The notes: generated from the letters alone by a model not told the origin. Shown: positions 1 through 7,375, counted from the first letter of the stretch. The stretch: DNA of 22,323 nucleotides from JBAXHO01 sp037138855 (GCA_037138855.1 JBAXHO010000030.1:1-22323), one strand, 5' to 3'. A program made the numbers and translations.

Positions 1-55
1 CTTGTAGCTTGTAGCTTGTAGCTTGTAGCTTGTAGCTTGTAGCTTGTAGCTTGTA
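1..55. repeat. Heptamer tandem repeat (CTTGTAG)n
   Basis: Seven perfect copies of the 7-base unit CTTGTAG followed by a partial eighth (CTTGTA). The array starts at the first base of the window, so it probably continues to the left and its real copy number is unknown. No coding frame fits it. It is a simple-sequence array, likely variable in length by slippage. Confidence 0.95.
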
Positions 56-102
56 AATTAATTGTAAATGAAATACTAATAGTGTAGATTAATTATCAAG
101 TT

Positions 103-157
103 ATTCCGGATGCTAGATTTTCTTAGCCTTAGCTTAGAAAATTTTGCTGTCCGGAAT
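103..157. repeat. Long imperfect hairpin with ATTCCGGA/TCCGGAAT ends
   Basis: The arms begin ATTCCGGA (103-110) and end TCCGGAAT (150-157). The inner parts (GCTAGATTTTCTTAGC against GCTTAGAAAATTTTGC) pair with few mismatches, giving arms of about 25 bases around a very short loop. It lies in non-coding DNA downstream of the PEP carboxylase gene. It could be a REP-like element or part of a transcription end; there is no clear U-tract. Confidence 0.6.
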
Positions 158-190
158 CTAATGTTATATTACTTAGTACTCCTAATTCAA

Positions 191-209
191 TCCTGAACTT
201 GTTTCAGGA
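191..209. repeat. Short palindrome TCCTGAA-N5-TTCAGGA
   Basis: A perfect 7-base stem with a 5-base loop (CTTGT). It stands alone in a non-coding spacer and looks like a short dispersed intergenic palindrome. No second copy occurs in this window. Confidence 0.6.
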
Positions 210-376
210 CGCCATTCGCTCATTAATTTCTATTTCCAGATTCCTAGATTCATAGATTCTTTTATTCTTAGATTCTTCCAGCTAATATCTCTTAACTTCT
301 AACTTTTTTCATCTTCTGCTCCAATTTGCAAATTCCAGATTCCAGCTTCCTGATTCCAGATTCCAAATTCCAGTTT

Positions 377-1879
377 CTACCCCAAACTCTTCCTCAGCAC
401 CCCAGCTCTCACTACAATTTTCTCCAAATCCGCTTTAGAGCTCGTGGTCATTGCTTTAAAAAATTCGCTGGTCAATTGCTGATGCTCCAGCTCAGCTTCT
501 GTTTCTGGTTTGAACTCCAATTCGAGAATTTTCTCCAGAGCGACCACATCATCATAAATACCTTGCCAAGCTTTTTCCTTTTGGGCAAGCTTCTGTAAGT
601 TTGTTTTATTCAAATACTTGCCAGCACGGATCAAATCAGCCCGGAAATTTTTGAAATACTTAAAGACTATTTTCTGATTTTCAATATTTGCTAAGCCTCT
701 ACCAGTCGCAATAAATTCCGGAGGGATACCAAGAGAATAAAGAGCAGCAGTAAATTTAATTGCCCGCGGTAACTTGGTTTCTCCGACCTCCCGCGAATAA
801 CCAAAGAGACCGGTATGCTGCACCCGTTCACGGCGATTGGGAATAAATTTCGCTGCTTCATTAACTAATGGAGCGATCCCAATGATAGCATGTTGATAAA
901 TCCGCTCAAAAGCAGACATCACTTTTTGAATTTTTAATTTTTCTTCGGCAGTAATAAGTTCTGCTTGAGAATCAGGTAAAATTTCTTCCAACTTGGCAAT
1001 TGCTGCCTTCGCCTCTTCAAATGAATAATCATAACGAAAAGCACTTTGAATAGTTGTCGTGCGAATTCCCTGATATTCATTGACAAAAGCTTCTACAGTC
1101 TCAGGATTGATCCCGCCCCGGAAAGGTAAGGCTGCAGCGCCAATCATCGGATACATCGGGATTCCAGTCTTTACTGCCAGTTGAGCAAATCCGGAAAGGG
1201 CAATTTTAATTCCCAAAACAGTCGGTACAATTCCAGCATTAAGTGCCGGATCTGATCTGGCAATATAGGGACGCATGTACTCAGGATAAAAGCCATAGCG
1301 CCATTTACACAAATCCAGATAACGCTGTAAAATCTGGTCAGAATTAGCAATGATATCCGCCTGCTCAAACAAAGGAATGATTTCCAAATGCTTCAAAGGA
1401 CTCTGCACATTAGTAAAATATTTATGACTCAGACTGGCAATTTCCTGATAAGCATCCTGGATATCGATCATTTCTTCTGCTGTTTCCGTCATTGGTAAAA
1501 TCACTTCAAATAATGGCGTCGCCTCCATCCCAGCTTTCTCGGCCAAGCCCTTGGCAGCATGAATACCCATGAGTGCTCGACCAATTCGGTATTCCACCTC
1601 AACTTTGGGATTAGGCAGACGAAAAGTTAAAAATTTATCACGCCCTAATTGGTGCTTGATAAAATACTCGAGATGCTCAGCATAAAGCTTCTCAATCACA
1701 GACTCATCGACAAATTTACCTTCCCAGTCCCATTTATATTCTGTCGCCTCAAAATCTTTAAACGATAAGTAACACTCTTCGATTTCATGATTGTTGGCAA
1801 TATATTCCTGGTCAAGCCAATAGGGCTTACTGGCATGATCGGGATGCTGGGTGACGAGGGTGGCGGGGATTTTGCGCAT
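377..1879 (-). CDS. ppcA: Archaeal-type phosphoenolpyruvate carboxylase (PpcA)
   Basis: A 500-residue protein whose whole length fits the archaeal-type PEP carboxylase family, about half the size of the usual bacterial enzyme. The family makes oxaloacetate and phosphate from PEP and bicarbonate in the cytoplasm, an anaplerotic step. Visible marks are TQHPDHA near the N-terminus (10-16), GRDKFLTFRLPNPKVE (79-94), RPYIARSDPALNAGI (203-217) and LPFRGGINPE (251-260), the last a likely active-site loop. The ATG at 1879 fits because the family begins just before the TQHPD motif. The leader is AT-rich with TTTTAAC-like words and no Shine-Dalgarno sequence. The gene stands alone, separated from the next upstream gene by a hairpin-rich 441-base spacer. 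The family is common in archaea and scattered in bacteria, so lateral transfer in its history is plausible. Assignment is firm. Confidence 0.93.
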   Translation of the reverse strand: MRKIPATLVTQHPDHASKPYWLDQEYIANNHEIEECYLSFKDFEATEYKWDWEGKFVDESVIEKLYAEHLEYFIKHQLGRDKFLTFRLPNPKVEVEYRIGRALMGIHAAKGLAEKAGMEATPLFEVILPMTETAEEMIDIQDAYQEIASLSHKYFTNVQSPLKHLEIIPLFEQADIIANSDQILQRYLDLCKWRYGFYPEYMRPYIARSDPALNAGIVPTVLGIKIALSGFAQLAVKTGIPMYPMIGAAALPFRGGINPETVEAFVNEYQGIRTTTIQSAFRYDYSFEEAKAAIAKLEEILPDSQAELITAEEKLKIQKVMSAFERIYQHAIIGIAPLVNEAAKFIPNRRERVQHTGLFGYSREVGETKLPRAIKFTAALYSLGIPPEFIATGRGLANIENQKIVFKYFKNFRADLIRAGKYLNKTNLQKLAQKEKAWQGIYDDVVALEKILELEFKPETEAELEHQQLTSEFFKAMTTSSKADLEKIVVRAGVLRKSLG

Positions 1880-2017
1880 GGTTAAAATAATAAAAGTTAA
1901 AAGTTAATAGATAAAAGATAAGAGTTAAAAGGTAAATGTTGATAATTAAAAATTTAGAATTAAAGATTAAAGTTAGAAAGATTAAAAATTAAAACGAACG
2001 CGAACACTATACGTGAT

Positions 2018-2046
2018 TTACCTTGTACCATGAAGGTACAGGGTAA
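2018..2046. repeat. Hairpin 1 of cluster (12-bp stem)
   Basis: Arms TTACCTTGTACC and GGTACAGGGTAA pair over 12 positions with one G-T wobble around the loop ATGAA. Its right arm shares three bases with the left arm of the next hairpin, so the two cannot both form in full. Confidence 0.8.
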
Positions 2047-2084
2047 TGCAGCTGTAATCTGCCTAAGGCAGAACAGCTGCATTA
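2044..2084. repeat. Hairpin 2 of cluster (12+6 bp stem)
   Basis: The outer stem TAATGCAGCTGT/ACAGCTGCATTA (12 bp) and the inner stem TCTGCC/GGCAGA (6 bp) are separated by a two-base AA bulge and closed by a TAA loop. This is the strongest secondary structure in the window, and it has no coding frame. It could be a structured RNA element, a terminator stem without a clear U-tract, or the end of a small mobile element. Confidence 0.85.
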
Positions 2085-2085
2085 A

Positions 2086-2155
2086 AAACTCCCTTTCGGG
2101 AGTTTAATTGCAAATTCTTAATAACGAAGCAAATTAAACCCCAAAGGGAGTTCTA
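2086..2155. repeat. Hairpin 3 nested in a larger inverted repeat
   Basis: Bases 2086-2105 form a hairpin, AAACTCCC/GGGAGTTT, with the loop TTTC. The same left region also pairs with 2132-2155: the left arm starts AACTCCCTTTCGGG and runs to TTTAATTGC, and the right arm, reverse complemented, starts AACTCCCTTTGGGG and runs to TTTAATTTGC. Two mutually exclusive folds are therefore possible. Confidence 0.75.
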
Positions 2156-2248
2156 TCATTATTAATATTAGTTTTGATAAATTTGTATTGCTTCATTAAA
2201 ACGATATTAATTGAAATTTAGCTAAGCGTCAAGGGGAAAAAAAGTATG

Positions 2249-2274
2249 GAGGGGTTGCAGATCTGCAACCTCTC
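2249..2274. repeat. Palindrome family B, copy 1 (GGTTGCAGATCTGCAACC)
   Basis: A perfect 18-base palindrome at 2253-2270, extended outward by four more pairs including one wobble. It lies about 47 bases beyond the stop codon of the sensor kinase. A second copy is at 10030-10049, and both are preceded by AGTATGG. Confidence 0.9.
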
Positions 2275-2320
2275 TAGGGAGTTCCTTTTCAAATTTCAAT
2301 TTGCATAATTCTTCCAGTTT

Positions 2321-3766
2321 TCAGTTTCCAGCTATTAATCCTGTAATCGAGATACTTGTCCCCTGATTTAAATGTGATTTAATTTCAATTTGTAAATGAT
2401 AAACATCAGCAATTTCTTTTATTATTGCTAACCCTAAACCAAAGCCAGAACTAGTAGATTGGATACGAGGCGAGCGAAAAAAACGTTCTGTCACTAAATT
2501 TAATTCTTGCGGAGTCATCCCAATTCCTGTATCAGAAACCTGTATACTGACTAAACCCGCTTGATGCTTTGCAGAAATAATAATCTGTCCCTGATCATGA
2601 TTATACTTAATTGCATTTTCCAGTAAATTTTTTATAATGATCTGTAAATATACAGTCGAAAATGAAACTGCCATGTTTTTATCAATTTCATTAATCACTG
2701 CAAGCTTTTTTTCCTGAATCTGTTTCTCAAAAGGTTCTAACACTCGGATTGCTAAATTAGCTAAATTAATTTTCTCGTATGTTACTTGTTGTGCATCTTC
2801 AAGTTTTGCAAGAATCAACAAATTTTCTAAAGCAGCGTTTAAATGTAATAAATTTTCTTTTAATGTGACTAATTCACTTACAGAGACAGCACGTTCGGCC
2901 TTCAGATCCTCCGTCATTAAATCCAAGGTCAATACCGCATCAGCCAGGGGATTTCTAAATTCATGGGAGGCATTAGCAATAAAACGTTTTTGTTTATCAA
3001 TCCCTTGCTCAAGCCGATCCAGCATGGCATTATACGATTGCGTAAGCTGAACTAATTCATCCTTTTCACTGCCCTTGAATTCCAAACGCTGCTTCATTTT
3101 ACTAGCATCGATTCGCTGCATTGCTGACCAGAGTTTACGAATTGGTTTAAAAGCAGAATTGGTAATAGCAATTCCAATAATCCAACTAGTGAAGATTCCG
3201 AGCGGTAATACAACAATCAGTAAAGTCAGATTCAAACTAAATAGCTGATTAATAATATCAATATCACGAGCTAGTTGTACTACTCCGACAGTCTCACCAT
3301 TGAATTTGACTGGATAACAAAGAATCCGATATGAATGATCCTGAAGGAGTTTGGTATTAAAAAAATATGGTTTTCCAGTTTCCAATACCAGTTTATTTTT
3401 TTGATCATATTGAAATTCGTTAATAATATTGTCGTCATCCTTTTCGGAAAGCTGATCACGATAAAACCCAAAAACACCAATTCTTTCCAAATTTTTATTA
3501 AAGATTAGCGCTGACATTTGATCATCCCTTAAGTGCAAATCCAAGGAACGAATATTACTTGGCTGTGTATAAATAATCCTCTGTTCTTCATAGGTTAGAT
3601 AGTTTGTATTGATTTCATTAGCTTCAATTGTCAGAATTTTATCAATTTCATTACTAAACAAAAAATAAGAGAACACAGAAAAAAGTAATTCCAAAAAAAG
3701 GATGATTACTAAAGCATATCCACTAAATTGAAGCGCAATTTTTGTCCGAGTAGTTAATCTAAACAT
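2321..3766 (-). CDS. Membrane sensor histidine kinase (HAMP-HisKA-HATPase)
   Basis: A 481-residue sensor kinase. Two membrane helices (about 14-38 and 176-202) enclose an extracytoplasmic sensor region of about 137 residues. HAMP follows (about 202-255), then HisKA with the phospho-acceptor H268 in SHEFRNPL, the N-box NLLENAIKY (380-388), the G1 box DTGIG (412-416) and the G2 box GFGLGLAI (441-448). All catalytic boxes look intact. The ATG lies 13 bases inside the end of the response regulator gene upstream, so the two are translationally coupled and are surely partners. The pair is the 3' end of the cytochrome b5/flavocytochrome gene series, suggesting that it senses a redox or envelope signal and controls those genes. 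The signal is unknown; the sensor region matches no domain that I recognise. Confidence 0.93.
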   Translation of the reverse strand: MFRLTTRTKIALQFSGYALVIILFLELLFSVFSYFLFSNEIDKILTIEANEINTNYLTYEEQRIIYTQPSNIRSLDLHLRDDQMSALIFNKNLERIGVFGFYRDQLSEKDDDNIINEFQYDQKNKLVLETGKPYFFNTKLLQDHSYRILCYPVKFNGETVGVVQLARDIDIINQLFSLNLTLLIVVLPLGIFTSWIIGIAITNSAFKPIRKLWSAMQRIDASKMKQRLEFKGSEKDELVQLTQSYNAMLDRLEQGIDKQKRFIANASHEFRNPLADAVLTLDLMTEDLKAERAVSVSELVTLKENLLHLNAALENLLILAKLEDAQQVTYEKINLANLAIRVLEPFEKQIQEKKLAVINEIDKNMAVSFSTVYLQIIIKNLLENAIKYNHDQGQIIISAKHQAGLVSIQVSDTGIGMTPQELNLVTERFFRSPRIQSTSSGFGLGLAIIKEIADVYHLQIEIKSHLNQGTSISITGLIAGN

Positions 3767-4428
3767 AAACGGTAACCGATATTTTTAATAGTTTTAATTA
3801 ATTTAACTTCAAAATTATCATCAATTTTTTTTCGTAAATGACGAATATAGACATCGACATTATTTGAAAAATAATTAGCATTCTGATCCCAAACATGTTC
3901 CAAAATTTCTTCCCGATTCACTACTCGATCAGAATTACGAGCTAAATATTCCAGCAGAGAAAATTCTTTATGCGTTAATTCTATGATCTTTCCAGCTCTT
4001 TCCACTTGATGACTTAAAGTATTAATACTAAGATCTGCAATAATAAGCTTTTCTTCCACAAATTCATGCTTACTTCTGCGCAGTAGTGCCTGCACCCGTG
4101 CCATCAATTCTGCGATTTCAAATGGTTTGGTAAGATAATCATCAGCACCGGCATTTAATCCAGCAATTTTATCATCAAGCTGACTATTAGCTGTAAGCAT
4201 TAATATGGCAGCAGTAGATTCCTGAGCTCGGAGTTTTTGACAAATTGTCATACCATCAAGATCTGGCAACATTAAATCTAGAATAATTAAATCATACTCT
4301 ATTTGCTTGGCTAGCTTAAGACCAACTTCACCAAGATTGGCAACATCAACTGCAAATGTTTTTTGCTCCAGAATTTTAGCAATGTTTGCTGCAAGATGTT
4401 TATTATCTTCAATTATTAAAATTCGCAT
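3754..4428 (-). CDS. OmpR/PhoB-family response regulator
   Basis: A 224-residue two-component regulator. The receiver domain (1-118) has the acidic pair E7/D8, phospho-acceptor D51 in LIILDLMLPDLDG, T79 and K101 in the KPF turn. A winged-helix DNA-binding domain of the OmpR type (about 130-222) follows, with the recognisable ELTHKEFSLLEYLARN and YIRHLRKKI segments. The start codon lies 13 bases after the stop of the short b5 gene, and the 3' end overlaps the kinase start by 13 bases. The layout implies one transcript with the redox genes. A possible target is the inverted repeat at 7383-7416 in front of the first b5 gene; that link is inference. Confidence 0.94.
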   Translation of the reverse strand: MRILIIEDNKHLAANIAKILEQKTFAVDVANLGEVGLKLAKQIEYDLIILDLMLPDLDGMTICQKLRAQESTAAILMLTANSQLDDKIAGLNAGADDYLTKPFEIAELMARVQALLRRSKHEFVEEKLIIADLSINTLSHQVERAGKIIELTHKEFSLLEYLARNSDRVVNREEILEHVWDQNANYFSNNVDVYIRHLRKKIDDNFEVKLIKTIKNIGYRLCLD

Positions 4429-4441
4429 AGAAAGCTATGTA

Positions 4442-4822
4442 TTAAATTTTATATTTTTTCATTGAATTTTCAAGAAATCTTTGGTTATGTTGCGAAAAAA
4501 ATGTCTGTGTCATATCAGTATTGCAAGTAAAAACATTACCACCGCTATGAGTGTTTCGTAAGGATGTAACATCATATTTCACACCCTGAATGGTGACAAT
4601 ACAGGCATTAGACTTGGTGGTAGTTTTGACCGTTGCTGTCGGAATCAAAGTGCCAATAACTGCTGCAGTACTATTCTGAATTAATATTGGAGTAGCAGTG
4701 ATTTGATTATCCTGACTAATTATCGGCTGATCACTAGTTTTATTTTTAAATACCAATAATAAACCAAATACAAAAAAGTAATTGATCAAGAGAACAAAAA
4801 TTATTTTTGATAATTGCTTCAT
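4442..4822 (-). CDS. Membrane-anchored short cytochrome b5-like protein
   Basis: A 126-residue protein with one N-terminal membrane helix (about 7-25), a Thr/Ile/Pro-rich linker (30-72) and a compact C-terminal cytochrome b5-like domain (74-117). The haem ligands are expected to be H92 in THSGG (equivalent to the HPGG motif) and H112. C74 and C100 flank the first histidine and probably form a disulfide, which supports an extracytoplasmic location. The domain closely resembles the first b5 domain of the protein encoded at 6524-7375 (shared YDVT.LR..HSGG and TDMT), so the two are paralogues. The start overlaps the stop of the flavocytochrome gene by 4 bases (ATGA), so it is translationally coupled to it. 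I infer that it accepts electrons from that reductase. The domain is shorter than a classical b5 of about 80 residues. Confidence 0.82.
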   Translation of the reverse strand: MKQLSKIIFVLLINYFFVFGLLLVFKNKTSDQPIISQDNQITATPILIQNSTAAVIGTLIPTATVKTTTKSNACIVTIQGVKYDVTSLRNTHSGGNVFTCNTDMTQTFFSQHNQRFLENSMKKYKI

Positions 4823-6105
4823 GATTTAAAATTAAATTCTTCAAAAATTATCTGGGGATTTTTAATACCGCTTTGTTTCAATGTCGCTGCCATAGCTAAC
4901 ATCATTGGTGGCGGACCACAGAGATAGAATAAAGTACGAAAAGCATTTTCACCAAGTTGCGCTAAAATTTCTTTAATTTGGATAATTTCTGTAGAAAAAT
5001 TATATTTAAAATTTGGTAAAACTTTTTGATATTCCAGAATATAATTATGAAATGCTGCATCCTGAACTGTGCGCGCGCCATAATATAAACTGAAAACACG
5101 AGTCGAAGCTTGGTCGGCACGTGTTTCCAGCATGGAAAGGAATGGTGTAATTCCAATTCCACCGGCAATCCATACTTCCTGATAATCTTTTTTAATAAAG
5201 CTGGCATCAAAAAAGCTCCCAAAAGGACCATATAGTCTTACTGCTACACCAGGTTTTAAATTGAGTAATTTCAAAGTAAAATCACCCAAAGCCTTGATAC
5301 CTAAACGAATTTCATTTCTGCCAGGATCCGATGCCAAAGAAAACGGATGTGATTCCCCCTTTAAATCTCCTGTTAAAAATTCAGCAAAAATAAATTGCCC
5401 GGGACGGAAATCTAATTTCTGATCAAGTGGCTCAAGAATAATTTCTGCGACTAAACCAATTTGATTTATTGCCTTGAGACGATAGCGTCGCGATGCAGCC
5501 AAATATTTATAAAGAAATTTCTTGTAAAGAAAAGCCAGTAAAGCAAGCCCCAACCAAACCAAAATCCAAATCCGCAGAGTAAAATCCCTGGAAACATCAC
5601 TGGAAATAAAAAATACATGTAAAATAGCGATAATCAGTGGGATGCCAATTAAGGCGTGAATATTTCTCCAAATTTGATAAGGCAGTTTGGTATATAACGT
5701 AATAAAAATGATAATTATGAAGGCATAGAGTGAAAGAATCCCCCAATTATAACTCCAATTACTACCTAGGATAAATAAACTAAGTGCTGATTGAGGTAAA
5801 GCAATTCGGGATAACGCCAGAAAAATGGGATGATTTAAAACTAAAATGAATCCAAGACCACCGACTAAATGATGAATGCGATATAGTTTATCCAAACCAC
5901 CAAAAACCTTTTCCAAAATTCTCAAACGCATTGCCAGAATAAAATCCCAGGCAATTAAGATAACACCCAATAAACCAGTAATTTGTCCTAAATATTGTTG
6001 GTTAAATATCTCGCTAAAACTTTGCAGATTCTTAAGTGGTAACCAAATGAGAATTGTAATAAGCAATGTGATAATAATTGCTACGTTTCCTAAATACTTC
6101 TTCAT
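4819..6105 (-). CDS. Ferric-reductase-like membrane flavocytochrome (FAD/NAD(P)H)
   Basis: A 428-residue membrane oxidoreductase of the predicted ferric reductase type. About six membrane helices occupy residues 1-195. Two of them carry H79-x12-H92 and H150-x12-H163, the expected ligands of two stacked b haems. The cytoplasmic half is a ferredoxin-reductase-like module: a FAD-binding barrel with HPFSLAS (253-259), then a nucleotide-binding part with GGIGITPF (315-322) and CGPPPMM (396-402), ending in FEEFNF as is usual in the family. The family moves electrons from NAD(P)H through FAD and haem across the membrane. It overlaps by 4 bases with a b5 gene on each side, so b5 proteins are its probable partners. 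The final acceptor (iron, oxygen, quinone or a protein) cannot be told from sequence. Confidence 0.9.
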   Translation of the reverse strand: MKKYLGNVAIIITLLITILIWLPLKNLQSFSEIFNQQYLGQITGLLGVILIAWDFILAMRLRILEKVFGGLDKLYRIHHLVGGLGFILVLNHPIFLALSRIALPQSALSLFILGSNWSYNWGILSLYAFIIIIFITLYTKLPYQIWRNIHALIGIPLIIAILHVFFISSDVSRDFTLRIWILVWLGLALLAFLYKKFLYKYLAASRRYRLKAINQIGLVAEIILEPLDQKLDFRPGQFIFAEFLTGDLKGESHPFSLASDPGRNEIRLGIKALGDFTLKLLNLKPGVAVRLYGPFGSFFDASFIKKDYQEVWIAGGIGITPFLSMLETRADQASTRVFSLYYGARTVQDAAFHNYILEYQKVLPNFKYNFSTEIIQIKEILAQLGENAFRTLFYLCGPPPMMLAMAATLKQSGIKNPQIIFEEFNFKS

Positions 6106-6467
6106 TGCGTTAATTTTCCAATAACCTGATATTTCTTCACTATTATATCACCACCAATCAGATTTAACTCGGCTGAAGAATCTTTTCCTGCTAAATAATG
6201 ATAACTACCACCTACCTCATAGAACTGTTTACCAGGCGTGACATCGTAGACATATCCATTCAAACCAAGATAAATCGGTTTGGCAGGATCTGTTCCATCA
6301 AACTCTGCTAAATGATTCGTATTATAAGTTCGTAAATTTTCAGAAACATTATTAGGTAAAGCCTTATTATAATTAATGCGGAAATATATCAAAGCAATTC
6401 CAAATACCACGATAAATATCATTCCACTGAGAACAATTATTAATTTGGTCCTAGCAATTTTTTTCAT
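6102..6467 (-). CDS. Membrane-anchored MAPR-like cytochrome b5 domain protein
   Basis: A 121-residue protein with one N-terminal helix (about 8-29) and a C-terminal domain (48-119) of the membrane-associated progesterone receptor (MAPR) branch of the b5 superfamily. Marks are LAEFDGTDPAKPIYLGLNG, then YVYDVTPGKQFYEVGGSYHYLAGKD and SSAEL. In that branch haem is bound through tyrosine rather than two histidines. Y89 in GGSYHYLAGKD occupies the place of the known ligand, and H90 is adjacent. The 3' end overlaps the flavocytochrome start by 4 bases. A second, different b5 type in one series suggests a relay or separate partners. The b5 fold is clear; haem binding is inferred, because some MAPR proteins bind sterols or other ligands. 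Confidence 0.83.
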   Translation of the reverse strand: MKKIARTKLIIVLSGMIFIVVFGIALIYFRINYNKALPNNVSENLRTYNTNHLAEFDGTDPAKPIYLGLNGYVYDVTPGKQFYEVGGSYHYLAGKDSSAELNLIGGDIIVKKYQVIGKLTQ

Positions 6468-6491
6468 AGTTTGTTTGCAATATTTTAAATT

Positions 6492-6517
6492 AAGCTCCAG
6501 ATTTTAACCTGGAGCTT
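6492..6517 (-). terminator. Hairpin between two b5 genes (attenuator or terminator)
   Basis: A perfect 9-bp stem, AAGCTCCAG/CTGGAGCTT, with an 8-base loop lies 7 bases past the stop codon of the double-b5 gene and 25 bases before the next gene. In the minus-strand sense it is followed by AATTTAAAAT, a weak U-tract. It could cut or stabilise the transcript so that the first gene is made in excess over the reductase. Confidence 0.55.
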
Positions 6518-6523
6518 TGTTCT

Positions 6524-7375
6524 TTAATCCTCAGAAGAATGACTTTCTGGTTTTTCTGTAGGCTCTGGTCGTTCAGTAGGTTCTGATTTTCTGTCTTGTT
6601 GACTTTCTTCCTGATTGTTTTCTTGCTCTTGCTCCTGTTCATTCTCTTGATCATTATTATTATTATTTGGATTAGGTTGCTGAGGATTGGTAGTTATAAA
6701 ACTTCCCACCTTAGGTAATGATGATAAATAACTAGTCGGATGTGGAAATCGGGAAGTAATATCCTGACCTCCAGTAATACCATTGTGTCTGCAACCACCC
6801 CATTGTGCATTACTACTTACGCTATACACTATACCATTATAAGCAACATAGCAATCTCCAGATTTATTATGAGTAGCTAAGCTGGCAGCATCAAAAGTAG
6901 CCGTACCTGCTGGTGAATTATTACCAGTATTTGGATTACTCACCGCAGTAATAGTTTTACCTGGTACATAAAGATATCGTTGCATTCGACTCAAGTCACT
7001 GCCATGTTGAGCAATATATTTGGCTGTCATGTCAGTACCACATTGAAAAACATCTCCACCTGAATGACTTTTTCGTAAAGTGGTGACATCATATTGTTTA
7101 CCTGACAAAGTTACCAAACAGCCATTAAAACCAGTCGTGCCTCCACTATTATCTGCCAAAGCCACTATTGGAATTTCAGCATCAGCAACAACGTTACTTT
7201 CTTGCTCTTCCTCCTGTTTGGCTATACCACCACCGATTGGCAATATCGGTGCCACATTCCTGGCTAATTGAAAGGCAAACACAGAACTAAAACCTCCCAC
7301 AAAAATTACTGATATTGCTAATCCCAAATTTGTGCCAGCAAACTGGACAATTTTCTTGATGATTTCTGACTTCAT
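6524..7375 (-). CDS. Surface protein with two cytochrome b5-like domains and acidic tail
   Basis: A 283-residue protein. A signal-anchor helix (about 14-36) is followed by a Glu-rich linker, b5-like domain 1 (86-137), b5-like domain 2 (about 161-227) and a low-complexity tail rich in Asn, Gln, Glu and Pro (232-283). Domain 1 has C86, H104 in SHSGG, C112 and H124. Domain 2 has C175, C195, H197 in the RHNGITGGQDIT segment and H212. The paired cysteines suggest disulfides outside the cell. Domain 1 is a near copy of the domain encoded at 4442-4822. The gene is the first of the redox series, 56 bases ahead of the MAPR-like gene with a hairpin between. It probably carries two haems as an extracellular electron carrier; the tail may contact the cell wall or a polymer. 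Haem content is inferred. Confidence 0.85.
   Translation of the reverse strand: MKSEIIKKIVQFAGTNLGLAISVIFVGGFSSVFAFQLARNVAPILPIGGGIAKQEEEQESNVVADAEIPIVALADNSGGTTGFNGCLVTLSGKQYDVTTLRKSHSGGDVFQCGTDMTAKYIAQHGSDLSRMQRYLYVPGKTITAVSNPNTGNNSPAGTATFDAASLATHNKSGDCYVAYNGIVYSVSSNAQWGGCRHNGITGGQDITSRFPHPTSYLSSLPKVGSFITTNPQQPNPNNNNNDQENEQEQEQENNQEESQQDRKSEPTERPEPTEKPESHSSED

Larger units (their letters stand above)
1..376. other. Non-coding repeat-rich spacer 3' of PEP carboxylase gene
   Basis: No supportable gene. The stretch holds the heptamer array, the hairpin at 103-157, the palindrome at 191-209, and from about 240 to 375 a degenerate pattern in which words such as ATTCCAG, GATTC and ATTCTTAG recur every 7-8 bases. 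The stop codon of the minus-strand PEP carboxylase lies at its right edge. Confidence 0.8.
1880..2320. other. 441-base non-coding spacer with stacked hairpins
   Basis: No gene is supportable. From right to left in the sense of the flanking minus-strand genes it holds: the 3' flank of the sensor kinase with the palindrome at 2249-2274; an AT-rich stretch; the hairpin cluster at 2018-2155; and an A-rich leader (1880-2010) made of repeated AGTTAAAAG/ATAAAAG words in front of the PEP carboxylase start. The promoter of the PEP carboxylase must lie here, but no clear -35/-10 pair stands out. Confidence 0.75.

Noticed and set aside
1..55. CRISPR-like repeat at the left edge
   Set aside because: The unit is only 7 bases and perfectly tandem with no spacers; it is a simple-sequence array.
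326..598. Plus-strand open frame of 90 codons
   Set aside because: It runs antisense over the end of the PEP carboxylase gene, and its residues reflect low-complexity spacer words and the complement of a real gene.
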